DNA from: Vibrio sp. 16
Lineage (GTDB): Bacteria > Pseudomonadota > Gammaproteobacteria > Enterobacterales > Vibrionaceae
Reading direction: 5' to 3'
NCBI RefSeq assembly: GCF_963681195.1
Contig: NZ_OY808997.1
Coordinates: 558,001 to 622,000 of the forward strand
Length of the DNA: 64,000 bases
Shown here piece after piece: positions 25,101-34,057 of this stretch (within the stretch, counting starts at the first letter, position 1; every line of letters begins with the position of its first letter). Made by a program: the position numbers and the translations under genes. Below the pieces are notes generated by a model that worked only from the letters and a program-made list of their open reading frames with translations, searched no databases and was not told the DNA's origin.

Positions 25101-26149
25101 GCATTGAACACGTTACCAGCAAGGTCACCCCTTCTGATAATGTTCGACCTCGTTTCGAGAAGCAGACCGTGTTGCTCGTCGAAGATAACGAAGTGAATCA
25201 AGAAGTGGCGCTCGGACTATTGAGCGATACAAACCTAGACGTTTTGGTGGCCAATCACGGCCAAGAAGCGATAAAAATGCTTGGCCATCATAAGGTCAGT
25301 TTAGTGCTGATGGATATGCAAATGCCGGTGATGGATGGCATTACAGCGTGTCAAGAAATTCGCAAAAAAGACGAATGGCAAGAACTGCCGATTGTCGCCA
25401 TGACGGCCAATGCCATGCAAAGTGATGTCGAACGCTGCATTAACGCCGGGATGAATGGCCACATAGCTAAGCCGATCAATGTCGCCAACCTTTATCAAAC
25501 GTTACAGCAATATTTACCGCTTGAGGGCGATCAGCCGCCAAGCGTATCTCCACCTCAAGACAAAGAGTCTTCGACTGAATCCTACCCAGAGCTGACAGGG
25601 GTTGATGTTGCCCAAGCAATCTTCGACACGGGTGGTAACGCCGATTCGTATTTCTCCATATTGGAACGCTTTTTAGACGCTCAAAAAATAGATACGCACT
25701 CACTGCGAGCGATCATCGCCAAAGAAGATTGGGAAGGCGCCGAAAGAATGGCGCATACCCTGAAGGGAGCCTCAGCAAACTTAGGGATCCATGATTTGAC
25801 CGACTTAGCGATAACAATTGAAAAACGAGTGAAAGCGTGTGATGGCAGTGCCATTGAAGTGGCGGATCAAGCTCAGCATATGGTTCTTATGCTCAGAGGG
25901 CAAATGCAAGCGTGGCGCGGTAAACACACCACGTCTGATCAACCATCATGTGATGAGATGAAAGCAATGTACCTGAGCTTGGTGGATAAAGTTGAGAATT
26001 ATGATGTAACAGCATTGGATATTATCAATCAGGCTAAACATTGTGATTTATGGAATGAAAAAGAGAAACAACAACTTATCGAACTCATAGAGAACTTTGA
26101 GTTTGAGCAGGCAAAACAATTACTAGATAAGCTACCACAGCCAGAATGA
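22190..26149 (+). CDS. Hybrid sensor histidine kinase (sensor-GAF-PAS-HisKA-HATPase-REC-REC-Hpt)
   Basis: A 1319-residue membrane phosphorelay kinase. TM1 ~7-28; a helical periplasmic sensor ~30-230 containing ELKQSSDNLTKFARAYSVTGD and YWDVV; TM2 ~235-255; GAF-like ~310-455; PAS ~475-595; HisKA with H617 (NMSHEIRTPMNAIL); HATPase_c with DTGIGI and GGTGLGLSIS; REC1 ~855-970 with D903; REC2 ~993-1110 with D1042 (MDMQMPVMDG); Hpt ~1145-1245 with H1189 (MAHTLKGASANLG). Two receivers plus an Hpt indicate multistep transfer, with the separate HD-GYP regulator as a plausible final acceptor. The sensor is of the same type as that of the chemoreceptor 75 bp downstream. Confidence 0.93.
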   Translation: MSMPSIRILFTVLFLAMGLCSVAMFAVSVKLSDLHVDSRNHQKQLHLFYRLSHELKQSSDNLTKFARAYSVTGDERWETLFNRVLSVRTGQAPIPEGNEYEYWDVVANAELDLTILTLGSSKPLLDRIRDSGISAVEFFELKNALALSDSLVQLEREAFLAIKGYQQVDDGKLVYMGEPDLEKAQSLLYGNEYFAEKERIMKAIASANQSILDRIEGQIAEVNLLADKYEAVKRAILGILLLSIAVSFLLLWRLYISPLSQLLRTVVGQVKRKDYAFTITQTAYAELQKFIDSLNVVFHHISEQLSHNTLVKDFNIVLRTSQSTQALAREVTQFLLHQFPVQQIGVYIHQDDVLTRIAGVGFGEGSANVIRDDSATEMSVLLSGEPYSMKSLKGKYAMQVNGASLELNEIYYFPLCVNGKPVALLELGTVDVLIPQQYQWLIQMLDDLSVSIQLSQNVELQRKAEKKVLEQSQLNQEILNATPNPMYCLSPHGKYLTVNAKFCEMFGLTMQEIVGRTPNEVFNASTGQVFTTVHQELRQTKGSRNYELSLCDGSSQNREMLVYEASFSNGDGEISGIVGILLDLTERKQFENELREAKELADAMSQAKGDFLANMSHEIRTPMNAILGMAHLALNTELDPSQKKYLTRINESAKNLLGIINDILDFSKIEAGKLTVESIDFSLDEVFDNLVNVVSYKAHEKGVEFLLDIDPKVPIGLVGDPLRLGQVLVNLCSNSVKFTEKGEIVVSALVEQLDENRATIRFSVKDTGIGIAKEKIQHLFRAFSQADSSITRQFGGTGLGLSISKQLVELMGGELVVSSSEGTGSVFSFTIDCGLQEAKMRDLSEPVSALAGKRALIVDDNDSARSILRTLLTAMHFDAKAVSNAYEALDELKERAYDMLFVDWTMPGMNGLELLQKAHDERLLPHCKVFLVTAYGRELSLTEQSSKLIDALIVKPVNPSNLLDAVMDSFGIEHVTSKVTPSDNVRPRFEKQTVLLVEDNEVNQEVALGLLSDTNLDVLVANHGQEAIKMLGHHKVSLVLMDMQMPVMDGITACQEIRKKDEWQELPIVAMTANAMQSDVERCINAGMNGHIAKPINVANLYQTLQQYLPLEGDQPPSVSPPQDKESSTESYPELTGVDVAQAIFDTGGNADSYFSILERFLDAQKIDTHSLRAIIAKEDWEGAERMAHTLKGASANLGIHDLTDLAITIEKRVKACDGSAIEVADQAQHMVLMLRGQMQAWRGKHTTSDQPSCDEMKAMYLSLVDKVENYDVTALDIINQAKHCDLWNEKEKQQLIELIENFEFEQAKQLLDKLPQPE

Positions 26150-26223
26150 AGTAGGCACACCGAGTAGCTCCAAGATAAATAGACAACGTTAGGCGGTTTT
26201 CTTTAAGGATAGGGGAAATCAAT

Positions 26224-27960
26224 ATGAATATTAACAACACTATGAAATTGGTGTTTGTTGTAATAGGCCTCGGTATCATCATCAGTGTGGTTACGGTGTT
26301 ACAGCTCAATGGTCTACTGCAGCAAGTGGATACAATGGCTAAGGTGCGGTATCAATCGTACCAAGCGGCGGATGAGCTCAGACAGAGTTCGGATGACTTA
26401 ACACGTCTGGGTAGGACCTACGTACTGACAGGCGATGAGACCTACGAAAAAATGTACATGGACATCCTCGCGATTCGAAATGGGGATAAGCCAAGACCAC
26501 AAAACTATCACACCATCTACTGGGATTTGGTTCTAAATTACGGTGAAAAGCCCAAGCCAGATGGCAAGCGAGTCTCGCTTCAAGCCATGATGGAAGATCT
26601 CGGCTTCACTGATAAAGAGTTTCGGTTGCTGAAAGAAGCGCAAGGTAACTCTGATGCTTTGGTGAACATGGAAGTCAGAGCGATGAATGCGGTAAAAGGG
26701 CTCTATCCTGACGCGAGTGGCAACTACACCAAGCGAGGCGAACCTGATTTAGTTATGGCAGCGCAATTACTCCATAGTAAGCAATACCATCAAGAGAAAG
26801 CTAAAATCATGGCGCCGATTGATGAGTTTTTTACCGCTCTAGAAGCGCGAACCTCTTCTCAGTTCAACAACGCTGCTCAAGATGTGAGAACAACCGTGTT
26901 GATCGGTAACATCTCTTTGATTGCTGTGTTTGTTATTGCAATTGTGGGATACGTCATTGTCAATCGCAAAGTAGTAAAACCGATTGATGACATGGCGAAA
27001 GTCCTCAAGCAAGTTGATGTGGATTCCGATCTGACCTTGCGGGTTGAAGATGGAAGCCAAAATGAACTCGGCGTGATTGGCACGACCATCAATAAAGTAC
27101 TCGTTAGTTACGCCACGACCATCACTAAGATAAACCAAGTGAATTCGACCATTTCTCAGATTTCTGAAGCGATCCAAGGCATCACACAGCGCAACATCAC
27201 TATGGCGAACCAGCAGAACCAAGAGATGGAAATGGCCGCCACAGCAATGGAAGAGATGACAGCGGCGCTTTCGAACGTTGCACAAAGCACCAATATGGCA
27301 GAGGAGTATGCGGGCAGCGCAGAAAAAGAAGCCTCCACCAGTAAGCAAGTGTTTGATAAAACCACCTCAGAGTTTGGACAACTTGAGGGCGAGTTCCTCA
27401 ACACCGCAGAGATCATTCAACAATTGGCTGAAGAATCGAACAATGTTGGTAACGTGTTGGATGTGATTAAAGCCATTGCCGAACAAACGAATTTGTTGGC
27501 GCTGAATGCGGCGATAGAGGCAGCCCGTGCGGGTGAACAAGGTCGAGGATTCGCCGTGGTTGCTGATGAAGTTCGTTCCTTAGCGCAAAGAACCCAAGAT
27601 TCAACGGGTGAGATTGAAGGCATTATTCAAACGCTGCAAGAAAAAGCGAAGCAGTCGACGGTGACGATTCAAAGCAGCTCGGAAAAAATGCAGTCAACGC
27701 GAGAAAATATGGGCGTTGCGAACGATGCACTTGGCACCATCCAAGGCTCTGCAATTGAAATTCATAAACTCAATACGTCAATCGCCGCAGCGACTGAAGA
27801 GCAATTGACGGTCAGTGATGAGATCTCAGGTAACCTGTCTAATATCAAGAACTTGTCATCGGATATGAATGAGGCCATCAATCAGCTGGAACCGATAGTT
27901 CTCGATCTAAAACGCAATGTCGACGATCTAAATGGTGCGATTCACCATATTCGTACTTAG
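26224..27960 (+). CDS. Methyl-accepting chemotaxis protein with helical sensor shared with the upstream kinase
   Basis: Chemoreceptor of 578 residues: TM1 ~8-28, periplasmic sensor ~30-222, TM2 ~225-246, HAMP ~247-300, then a signalling domain with [32 protein letters not shown]. The sensor contains [31 protein letters not shown] and [18 protein letters not shown], which line up motif by motif with the hybrid kinase upstream. This sensor type is common in proteobacterial receptors, but I know no ligand. SD AGGGGA precedes the ATG. Its stop overlaps the end of the convergent DUF1496 gene by 4 bp. Confidence 0.93.
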   Translation: MNINNTMKLVFVVIGLGIIISVVTVLQLNGLLQQVDTMAKVRYQSYQAADELRQSSDDLTRLGRTYVLTGDETYEKMYMDILAIRNGDKPRPQNYHTIYWDLVLNYGEKPKPDGKRVSLQAMMEDLGFTDKEFRLLKEAQGNSDALVNMEVRAMNAVKGLYPDASGNYTKRGEPDLVMAAQLLHSKQYHQEKAKIMAPIDEFFTALEARTSSQFNNAAQDVRTTVLIGNISLIAVFVIAIVGYVIVNRKVVKPIDDMAKVLKQVDVDSDLTLRVEDGSQNELGVIGTTINKVLVSYATTITKINQVNSTISQISEAIQGITQRNITMANQQNQEMEMAATAMEEMTAALSNVAQSTNMAEEYAGSAEKEASTSKQVFDKTTSEFGQLEGEFLNTAEIIQQLAEESNNVGNVLDVIKAIAEQTNLLALNAAIEAARAGEQGRGFAVVADEVRSLAQRTQDSTGEIEGIIQTLQEKAKQSTVTIQSSSEKMQSTRENMGVANDALGTIQGSAIEIHKLNTSIAAATEEQLTVSDEISGNLSNIKNLSSDMNEAINQLEPIVLDLKRNVDDLNGAIHHIRT

Positions 27961-28262
27961 CGTTTGTTGTCTGGCTCGGTTTGCTGTGGGGTGTAAGGCT
28001 CCCACAGTAAACTGCCATTGGTTTCGAACTTATTGGCTGCTTGGCAGATCAGATAGTGCTCACCAACTTGCAAAATAGCGCCAAGTGAGTAGGCCTGATC
28101 TTGATAGTAGCAGACTCGTTTACCTACTTGGTTGGCATCAACTCCGATGCCAATAACCGCTTTCGTCGCATCGGACTGGCTCGGTAGCCCCACCACTTTT
28201 TCTGCTTGTGCACCACTCGCGACACACAGCAGCAGACTGAGCATGCAAATTTTTGATTTCAT
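27957..28262 (-). CDS. DUF1496 (YnjH-like) periplasmic protein
   Basis: Small exported protein of 101 residues. The chosen ATG at 28262 begins a signal peptide ([20 protein letters not shown], cleavage before EKV); an in-frame start at 28346 would lie inside the upstream gene. The mature part has [28 protein letters not shown] and NGSLLWEPY, the conserved DUF1496 pattern with two cysteines likely disulfide-bonded. Function unknown. It follows the PLP enzyme by 4 bp. Confidence 0.85.
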   Translation of the reverse strand: MKSKICMLSLLLCVASGAQAEKVVGLPSQSDATKAVIGIGVDANQVGKRVCYYQDQAYSLGAILQVGEHYLICQAANKFETNGSLLWEPYTPQQTEPDNKR

Positions 28263-28266
28263 GGCC

Positions 28267-29181
28267 TTACCACTCCTCATGTTGTGAGAAGACTCCGTAT
28301 TTTCGCTCGTATCGCGGCAGCATACTCTCGTTGCCAAGTAGCCCACCTTGATGAACGTAAATCAGTTTCTTGTCGAGATTCTCTGGGTACCAATAGTGTA
28401 GACATTGCCACATCATCGGATCGTATAGCAGGTCAAACTCGATGTGAGTTTGCTGTTTTAGTTCATGCCAGATTTCATAGTCTCGTTGATACAATTTACC
28501 AAAGTGGTGCTTAAACGGCAGCTCCAAAATGGTCGGAAAACTGGTTTCACCTAGATCCACAAATTGCTGCTTAAGGTATTCCTTACCGCCGACGCAAGGG
28601 CAAGTAATCACTTCTATTCCATGAGCTGCCAAATGTTTGTGAAGGTAGAGCGCAGTGGTGCCCGTTCCGGAGGGGAGCGCGACAACAAACTTTTGCCCGG
28701 CTTGAAACCGAGTCCAAGAAAGGATCTCTCGTGCTAACTGAGCGATGCCATGTTCAGCCTGTGCGAAACGCCCACCTTCTGGGACGATAAGGCAATGCTC
28801 ATCTGGTTGACGAACCTGCTTAATGTAAGTTTCAGGATGAAGATCAGACTGGCCAGTAACATGAATATTCGCACCAAGTTCAAGTGCTGCGCGATAGTTT
28901 CCGCGTGGGTGTTCGGCGAGCCATTGCGGTATATGGTCGACGTAGAATTCAAACTGCCACCCTTTGATTGCGCAAAGCGCTGACAAGGAGTACATCGCAT
29001 TCGACTGTGCACTTCCATAGCTGATGAGTGTCTTTATCTGCTCATGCGGTTGTTCAAGTAGCGCCATAAACTTTCGCGCTTTGTTTCCTGAAAAGTGGCT
29101 GTGCAGCTGGTCATCTCGCTTTAGATAAAACTCGATATCGTCAAATTGGTGTTGGGTTATTGGGGTGTCAGCTAATTTCAT
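28267..29181 (-). CDS. PLP-dependent ACC deaminase / D-cysteine desulfhydrase family enzyme
   Basis: Cytoplasmic tryptophan-synthase-beta-fold enzyme of 304 residues. The PLP lysine is in FSGNKARKF (~K34), with SYGSAQSNAMYSLSALC and the phosphate-binding LPSGTGTTALYLHK following. The family includes ACC deaminase and D-cysteine desulfhydrase. Most bacterial members near this length act on D-amino acids, but the true substrate is not readable from sequence. It is somewhat short (family usually 320-340). Confidence 0.85.
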   Translation of the reverse strand: MKLADTPITQHQFDDIEFYLKRDDQLHSHFSGNKARKFMALLEQPHEQIKTLISYGSAQSNAMYSLSALCAIKGWQFEFYVDHIPQWLAEHPRGNYRAALELGANIHVTGQSDLHPETYIKQVRQPDEHCLIVPEGGRFAQAEHGIAQLAREILSWTRFQAGQKFVVALPSGTGTTALYLHKHLAAHGIEVITCPCVGGKEYLKQQFVDLGETSFPTILELPFKHHFGKLYQRDYEIWHELKQQTHIEFDLLYDPMMWQCLHYWYPENLDKKLIYVHQGGLLGNESMLPRYERKYGVFSQHEEW

Positions 29182-29262
29182 AAATCGAAGCCGTCGAGGG
29201 TAAGCGGCCCGCTATTTTAGCTAAATCGGGCTAGTGGACCAAATGATCCTAATCATGAAGAT

Positions 29263-29293
29263 AAAAAAAGCCCAGAGCAACAGTGCTCTGGGC
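29263..29293 (-). terminator. Minus-strand intrinsic terminator in an intergenic region
   Basis: GCCCAGAGCA / TGCTCTGGGC, a perfect 10-bp stem with a 4-nt loop, is followed on the minus strand by seven U residues. On the plus strand there is no U-run. It lies upstream of the PLP enzyme start (29181), so it must end some transcript arising between 29293 and 29590. Confidence 0.85.
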
Positions 29294-29340
29294 GGATACA
29301 AACATAGGAGTTAATAAGAAAAAGCTGCGTAAATTAGTAG
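29263..29340 (-). ncRNA. Candidate small RNA ending in an intrinsic terminator
   Basis: On the minus strand a strong terminator ends at ~29263 although no minus-strand gene lies upstream of it before the divergent TetR gene. Ahead of the terminator is a U/C-rich unstructured stretch containing ACTCCTAT, complementary to a Shine-Dalgarno. A perfect -35 hexamer TTGACA lies at 29369-29374 with a poor -10 (TCTTAC) 17 bp later, giving a start near 29340 and an RNA of ~75-80 nt. The 5' end is uncertain and the transcript could be longer, up to ~280 nt. Confidence 0.4.
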
Positions 29341-29560
29341 CTTCAGTAAGAAAACAAGTTCGACGGCCTGTCAACTTAGGAAATGCTCTGCTAACTACAA
29401 TTAATCAGACTGGCGTAATTCAAAACAGTTCAATAAAAAACGGAAAAATTTTAATTTTTTTCTTTCAGCGGTTTAGCTGCTTGAAAAATGTTCTGGTCGG
29501 ACCAATGCGCAAAAATGTGATGTTAACAGCTTGTTGATTATTTGTGTCAGGTGTATATTT

Positions 29561-29574
29561 CAAACAGTTGTTTA
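29561..29574. promoter_or_regulatory. PsrA-like palindrome CAAAC-N4-GTTTA
   Basis: CAAACAGTTGTTTA lies 15 bp before the TetR start codon, where a bound repressor would block its own expression. The shape agrees with the fatty-acid regulator PsrA motif as I remember it (AAAC/GTTT half-sites). I saw no second copy immediately before fadE or fabV. Confidence 0.5.
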
Positions 29575-29589
29575 ATACGAGTGATTGAA

Positions 29590-30216
29590 ATGGCAGGCAG
29601 AAACAGTACCAAAGAAAAAATCCTTGATGTCGCCGAAGCGCTTTTTGCAGAGCACGGGTTTAATGATACTTCTCTACGTACGATAACCAGTAAAGCAGGG
29701 GTTAACCTTGCTTCGGTGAACTACCATTTCGGAGATAAGAAAACGTTAGTTCGAGCGGTACTAAATCGATACCTAGAAGCGTTTATGCCAGCGGTGCAGG
29801 ATGCTCTGATTACGCTGAACTTGAACGATCACTATGAAATGTCGGATGTGTTTGAGTCGCTCAGAGCACCGCTGCGCAACTTAAATGATGTCAGACCGAA
29901 TGGGACAAGCCGTTTTATGTTGCTGATCGGCCGCGGGTACACCGATGTTCAAGGTCACTTACGCTGGTTTATTACCACCCGATATCAAGACACCTTGTCT
30001 CTATTTACGGATTCAGTGATGAAAGCCAACCCTAAATTGACTCAAGAAGATTTGTTTTGGCGGCTGCATTTTACGCTCGGAACTTGCGTTTTCACTATGG
30101 CTTCGAGCCAAGCTCTGCTTGAAATCGCAGAAAATGATTATGGCAAATCGATGGATGCAAAATCGGTTGTCGACCAACTTATTCCATTTTTAGCAGCAGG
30201 CGTCGCTGCGGAATAA
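29590..30216 (+). CDS. TetR-family regulator, PsrA-like
   Basis: Transcription regulator of 208 residues from MAGRNSTKEK. In-frame GTG codons at 29542 and 29581 are possible, but the family begins at this point and the palindrome would otherwise be inside the gene. The N-terminal HTH is clear (AEALFAEHGFNDTSLRTITSKAGVNLASVNYHFGDKKTLVRAVLNRY); the rest is a helical ligand domain. TetR regulators of this type next to fadE are PsrA-like repressors that sense acyl-CoA (family and context). fadE begins 71 bp downstream and is probably co-transcribed. Confidence 0.87.
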   Translation: MAGRNSTKEKILDVAEALFAEHGFNDTSLRTITSKAGVNLASVNYHFGDKKTLVRAVLNRYLEAFMPAVQDALITLNLNDHYEMSDVFESLRAPLRNLNDVRPNGTSRFMLLIGRGYTDVQGHLRWFITTRYQDTLSLFTDSVMKANPKLTQEDLFWRLHFTLGTCVFTMASSQALLEIAENDYGKSMDAKSVVDQLIPFLAAGVAAE

Positions 30217-30286
30217 CGCACTAAAACTCTACGAATACATATAAGAAAAATATTGGAACACCTACAGTGAACAAAAGGATCGGATT

Positions 30287-32578
30287 ATGAGCTCTCTAAG
30301 ACAAAAATGGATCAGTGACCCAGCTTTCAAAATGTTTAAGAAAGTGCTACCACCACTATCCAGCACCGAAAAGGAAGCAATGGAAGCGGGTAGCGTTTGG
30401 TGGGATGGAGAGTTGTTCTCTGGTCGTCCTGATTTCACCAAACTACACCAATACCCAACACCAACGTTGACCGCAGAAGAGCAGTCGTTCATGGACAATG
30501 AACTGGAAACACTGCTGGCAATGCTGGATGACCATAAAATCGTGAAAGAAGATCGCGACTTACCGCCAGAGGTATGGGAATACCTGCGTAAAGAACGTTT
30601 CTTTTCACTGATCATTTCCAAAGAATACGGTGGGCGTGAGTTCTCATCATTGGCGAACTCGACCATCGTCTCGCGTATAGCAACACGCAGTATCAGTACC
30701 GCGGTTTCGGTGATGGTACCGAACTCGCTCGGCCCAGGTGAACTTCTTTCGCACTATGGTACCCAAGAGCAGAAAGACTACTGGCTACCGCGTTTAGCAG
30801 ACGGGACTGACATTCCTTGTTTTGCCTTGACGGGGCCGGAAGCTGGCTCAGATGCAGGCGGTATCCCAGACGAAGGCATTGTTTGTTACGGCGAGCATGA
30901 AGGCGAAGAAGTCCTTGGTATTCGTTTGAACTGGAACAAGCGTTACATCACGCTAGCACCTGTTGCGACGGTTCTTGGTCTTGCATTTAAAATGTACGAC
31001 CCTGACGGTTTGATGGGCGAGAAAAAAGAGCTCGGCATTACTTGTGCGTTGATTCCAGCAGACCATACCGGTGTGGAAATCGGTGAGCGACATGACCCAC
31101 TAGGTCTTGCATTCATGAATGGTCCAACACGCGGTAACGACGTGTTTATCCCAATGGAATGGTTAATCGGTGGCCAAGAATACGCAGGTAAAGGTTGGCG
31201 TATGCTGGTGGAGTGTCTTTCAGCAGGTCGTGGTATTTCACTACCGGCGCTAGGCACGGCAATGGGCCACTTAACAGCACGTACAACAGGTGCTTATGCT
31301 TATGTTCGCAAACAGTTCGGTATGTCGATTGGTAAATTTGAAGGTGTGGCCGAATCGCTTGGTCGTATCGGTGGATTAACGTATCTGCTTGAAGCTAGCC
31401 GCACATTAACGACGACGTCGCTCGACCTGAAAGAAAAACCAGGCATTGTCACCGCAATTGCCAAATACCACATGACCGAAATGGCGAGAACGATCCTTAA
31501 TGACTCGATGGATATCCACTCTGGTCGTGCTATACAAGATGGGCCAATGAACTACTTGGCAGCGCCTTACCTCGGTATCCCAGTTGCTATTACGGTCGAA
31601 GGCGCAAACATTCTGACCCGTAACCTGATGATCTTTGGTCAGGGCGCGACACGCTGTCATCCATACGTCCTTAAGGAGATGGAAGCGGCGGCAAATCCAG
31701 ATGAGAAGCAGGGCGCGAAAGAGTTTGATGATCTGCTGTTCAAGCACATTGGTCACGCAATGAAGAACACCTTCGGTGCATTTGGTGCAGCATTGACGGG
31801 CTCTCGCTTTATCAAAGCGAACATGAGCGGTCCAACTCAGACGTACTACAAAGAGATGACTCGCCTAAGCCGTGCTTTGGCGGTGAGTGCAGATATCGCG
31901 ATGGCAACTTTGGGTGGCGATCTGAAACGTAAAGAGATGATCTCAGCACGTTTAGGTGATGTGCTTGCTTACCTGTACATGGCGTCAGCGGCACTGAAGA
32001 AGTATGAAGACGAAGGGCGTCAGCAACAAGACTTAGACTATGTTCACTACGCAGTGCAGCACTGTTTGTTCCATGCTGCTCAGTCACTTCAAGAAGCGTT
32101 TACTAACTACCCACAGAGAGCGGTCGGTCGCCTATTGAAAGTTTTGGTATTCCCAATTGGTAATCACTATCATAAACCAAGCGATACCCTAACCGTCAAA
32201 TTGGCGGAAAGCTTAATGACTCCGGGCGCACACCGTGACCGTCTGACTCATCTTTGCTACATCGGTGCGGATGAAAACGACAGCGTAGGCTTAATGGAAA
32301 ATGCTTTCTTGGCTATGTATGGCGTGAAGAGCTTGGAGCGTAAACTGATGCGAGCTGCCAAAGAGGGTAAAGTCGCGCGTAAAGGGTTACTGAAAGACCG
32401 CTTGGCGCAAGCTTTGGAGGCGAATGTCCTAACGCAAGAGGAAGTGGATCAAATTGTCGAAGCGGACAAATTGCGCTACAAAGCGATTCAAGTTGACCAC
32501 TTTAGCCATGATTTCAGCGAAGTTCGCACTCATGGTGAGCCAAAAAAGCGTAAAGCGAAGCTAGATAGCGCAGCGTAA
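30287..32578 (+). CDS. fadE: Acyl-CoA dehydrogenase FadE
   Basis: Flavoenzyme of 763 residues that performs the first step of fatty acid beta-oxidation, making trans-2-enoyl-CoA. An N-terminal and middle ACAD domain (FALTGPEAGSDAGGIPDEG is the flavin/substrate segment; FGMSIGKFEGVAESLGRIGGLTYLLEASR follows) is joined to the long C-terminal DUF1974 extension found in gammaproteobacterial FadE. The length is near E. coli FadE (814) but ~50 residues shorter at the N-terminus, lacking its membrane helix. SD AAAAGGA lies 7-13 bp upstream. A terminator closes the unit. Confidence 0.94.
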   Translation: MSSLRQKWISDPAFKMFKKVLPPLSSTEKEAMEAGSVWWDGELFSGRPDFTKLHQYPTPTLTAEEQSFMDNELETLLAMLDDHKIVKEDRDLPPEVWEYLRKERFFSLIISKEYGGREFSSLANSTIVSRIATRSISTAVSVMVPNSLGPGELLSHYGTQEQKDYWLPRLADGTDIPCFALTGPEAGSDAGGIPDEGIVCYGEHEGEEVLGIRLNWNKRYITLAPVATVLGLAFKMYDPDGLMGEKKELGITCALIPADHTGVEIGERHDPLGLAFMNGPTRGNDVFIPMEWLIGGQEYAGKGWRMLVECLSAGRGISLPALGTAMGHLTARTTGAYAYVRKQFGMSIGKFEGVAESLGRIGGLTYLLEASRTLTTTSLDLKEKPGIVTAIAKYHMTEMARTILNDSMDIHSGRAIQDGPMNYLAAPYLGIPVAITVEGANILTRNLMIFGQGATRCHPYVLKEMEAAANPDEKQGAKEFDDLLFKHIGHAMKNTFGAFGAALTGSRFIKANMSGPTQTYYKEMTRLSRALAVSADIAMATLGGDLKRKEMISARLGDVLAYLYMASAALKKYEDEGRQQQDLDYVHYAVQHCLFHAAQSLQEAFTNYPQRAVGRLLKVLVFPIGNHYHKPSDTLTVKLAESLMTPGAHRDRLTHLCYIGADENDSVGLMENAFLAMYGVKSLERKLMRAAKEGKVARKGLLKDRLAQALEANVLTQEEVDQIVEADKLRYKAIQVDHFSHDFSEVRTHGEPKKRKAKLDSAA

Positions 32579-32622
32579 TATCGCGATTTTTGGTCAAAAC
32601 CGTGCTTAACCAGCACACCAAT

Positions 32623-32650
32623 AAGGCATCTCAACGAGGTGCCTTTGTTT
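32623..32650 (+). terminator. Terminator after fadE
   Basis: AAGGCATCTC and GAGGTGCCTT pair with one G-U wobble around a 3-nt loop and are followed by TGTTTT, 45 bp past the fadE stop. Confidence 0.85.
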
Positions 32651-32780
32651 TGCGTGGAATCTAGCAGAAGCGCTTGAAAGTGCTCCAACCACTTGCATTT
32701 TAGCGACATTTTTACAGAAATTAGATGCGATTTTATGTTGAACCTTTTATCCTAGCGGGGTTTTGTTAAGGAAGTTGAAT

Positions 32781-33983
32781 ATGATCATCAAACCTAGAAT
32801 TCGCGGATTTATCTGTACTACTACGCATCCTGTAGGCTGTGAAGCTAACGTAAAAGAACAAATTGCTTACACTAAAGCGCAAGGCCCAATCAAAAATGCA
32901 CCTAAACGTGTGCTTGTTGTTGGTGCTTCAAGTGGCTACGGTCTATCTTCTCGTATCGCTGCGGCATTTGGTGGCGGTGCTTCAACCATTGGTGTTTTCT
33001 TCGAAAAAGAAGGCACAGAGAAAAAGCCAGGCACAGCGGGTTTCTACAACTCAGTTGCCTTTGAAAAGCTTGCGCGTGAAGAGGGCCTTTACGCGAAAAG
33101 CCTTAACGGCGACGCGTTCTCAAACGAAGCAAAAGAAAAGACAATTGAGCTGATCAAACAAGATCTTGGCCAGATTGATATGGTGGTTTACTCACTGGCG
33201 TCTCCAGTACGTAAAATGCCTGAAACCGGTGAGCTTGTTCGTTCATCTCTAAAACCTATCGGTGAGACTTACACTTCAACAGCAGTTGATACCAACAAAG
33301 ATGTCATCATCGAAGCAAGCGTTGAACCTGCAACGGAAGAAGAGATCAAAGACACTGTTACTGTAATGGGCGGTGAAGATTGGGAACTTTGGATCAATGC
33401 ATTATCTGAAGCAGGTGTACTGGCTGACGGTTGTAAGACTGTGGCATACAGCTACATCGGTACTGAGCTAACTTGGCCAATCTACTGGGATGGTGCGCTA
33501 GGTAAAGCGAAGATGGACCTAGACCGCGCAGCAACAGCTCTTAATGAGAAACTAGCAGCAACTGGCGGCACAGCAAACGTTGCTGTTCTTAAGTCTGTAG
33601 TGACTCAAGCAAGTTCTGCAATTCCTGTAATGCCACTGTACATTGCAATGGTATTTAAGAAGATGCGTGAAGAAGGCGTTCATGAAGGTTGTATGGAGCA
33701 AATCTACCGTATGTTCAGCCAACGTCTGTACAAAGAAGATGGCAGCGCAGCAGAGGTGGATGAGAAAAACCGCCTACGCCTAGATGACTGGGAACTGCGT
33801 GATGACATCCAACAGCACTGTCGTGATCTGTGGCCACAAATCACTTCTGAAAACCTAAAAGAGCTTACTGATTACGTTGAGTACAAAGAAGAGTTCTTGA
33901 AGCTGTTTGGTTTCGGTGTGGAAGGTGTTGACTACGAAGCGGACGTTAACCCAGACTACAAAGCAGATTTCATCGCAATCTAA
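32781..33983 (+). CDS. fabV: Enoyl-[ACP] reductase FabV
   Basis: NADH-dependent trans-2-enoyl-ACP reductase of 400 residues, the last step of each fatty acid elongation cycle and a triclosan-tolerant alternative to FabI. The N-terminus [17 protein letters not shown], nucleotide site [17 protein letters not shown], and catalytic Tyr-X8-Lys (Y235, K244 in [11 protein letters not shown]) all match FabV. ATG 32781 with AAGGA upstream is preferred to an in-frame TTG or GTG earlier. It is monocistronic between two terminators, next to fadE, so synthesis and degradation of fatty acids sit side by side. Confidence 0.97.
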   Translation: MIIKPRIRGFICTTTHPVGCEANVKEQIAYTKAQGPIKNAPKRVLVVGASSGYGLSSRIAAAFGGGASTIGVFFEKEGTEKKPGTAGFYNSVAFEKLAREEGLYAKSLNGDAFSNEAKEKTIELIKQDLGQIDMVVYSLASPVRKMPETGELVRSSLKPIGETYTSTAVDTNKDVIIEASVEPATEEEIKDTVTVMGGEDWELWINALSEAGVLADGCKTVAYSYIGTELTWPIYWDGALGKAKMDLDRAATALNEKLAATGGTANVAVLKSVVTQASSAIPVMPLYIAMVFKKMREEGVHEGCMEQIYRMFSQRLYKEDGSAAEVDEKNRLRLDDWELRDDIQQHCRDLWPQITSENLKELTDYVEYKEEFLKLFGFGVEGVDYEADVNPDYKADFIAI

Positions 33984-34010
33984 TCTAGATTAGCAGCGCG
34001 AGAAGTAAAA

Positions 34011-34038
34011 AAATCCGGAGTATGACTCCGGATTTTTG
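34011..34038. terminator. Bidirectional terminator between fabV and xthA
   Basis: AAAATCCGGAGT / ACTCCGGATTTT, a perfect 12-bp stem with a 3-nt loop and T-runs on both sides, lies between convergent genes. Confidence 0.93.
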
Positions 34039-34057
34039 TATTTGTCACTTTGAAAAA

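Noticed and set aside
29283..29537. 84-codon plus-strand frame between the PLP enzyme and TetR genes
   Set aside because: It starts with GTG inside the minus-strand terminator, lacks an SD, has Lys/Asn-rich low-complexity sequence, and no family pattern.
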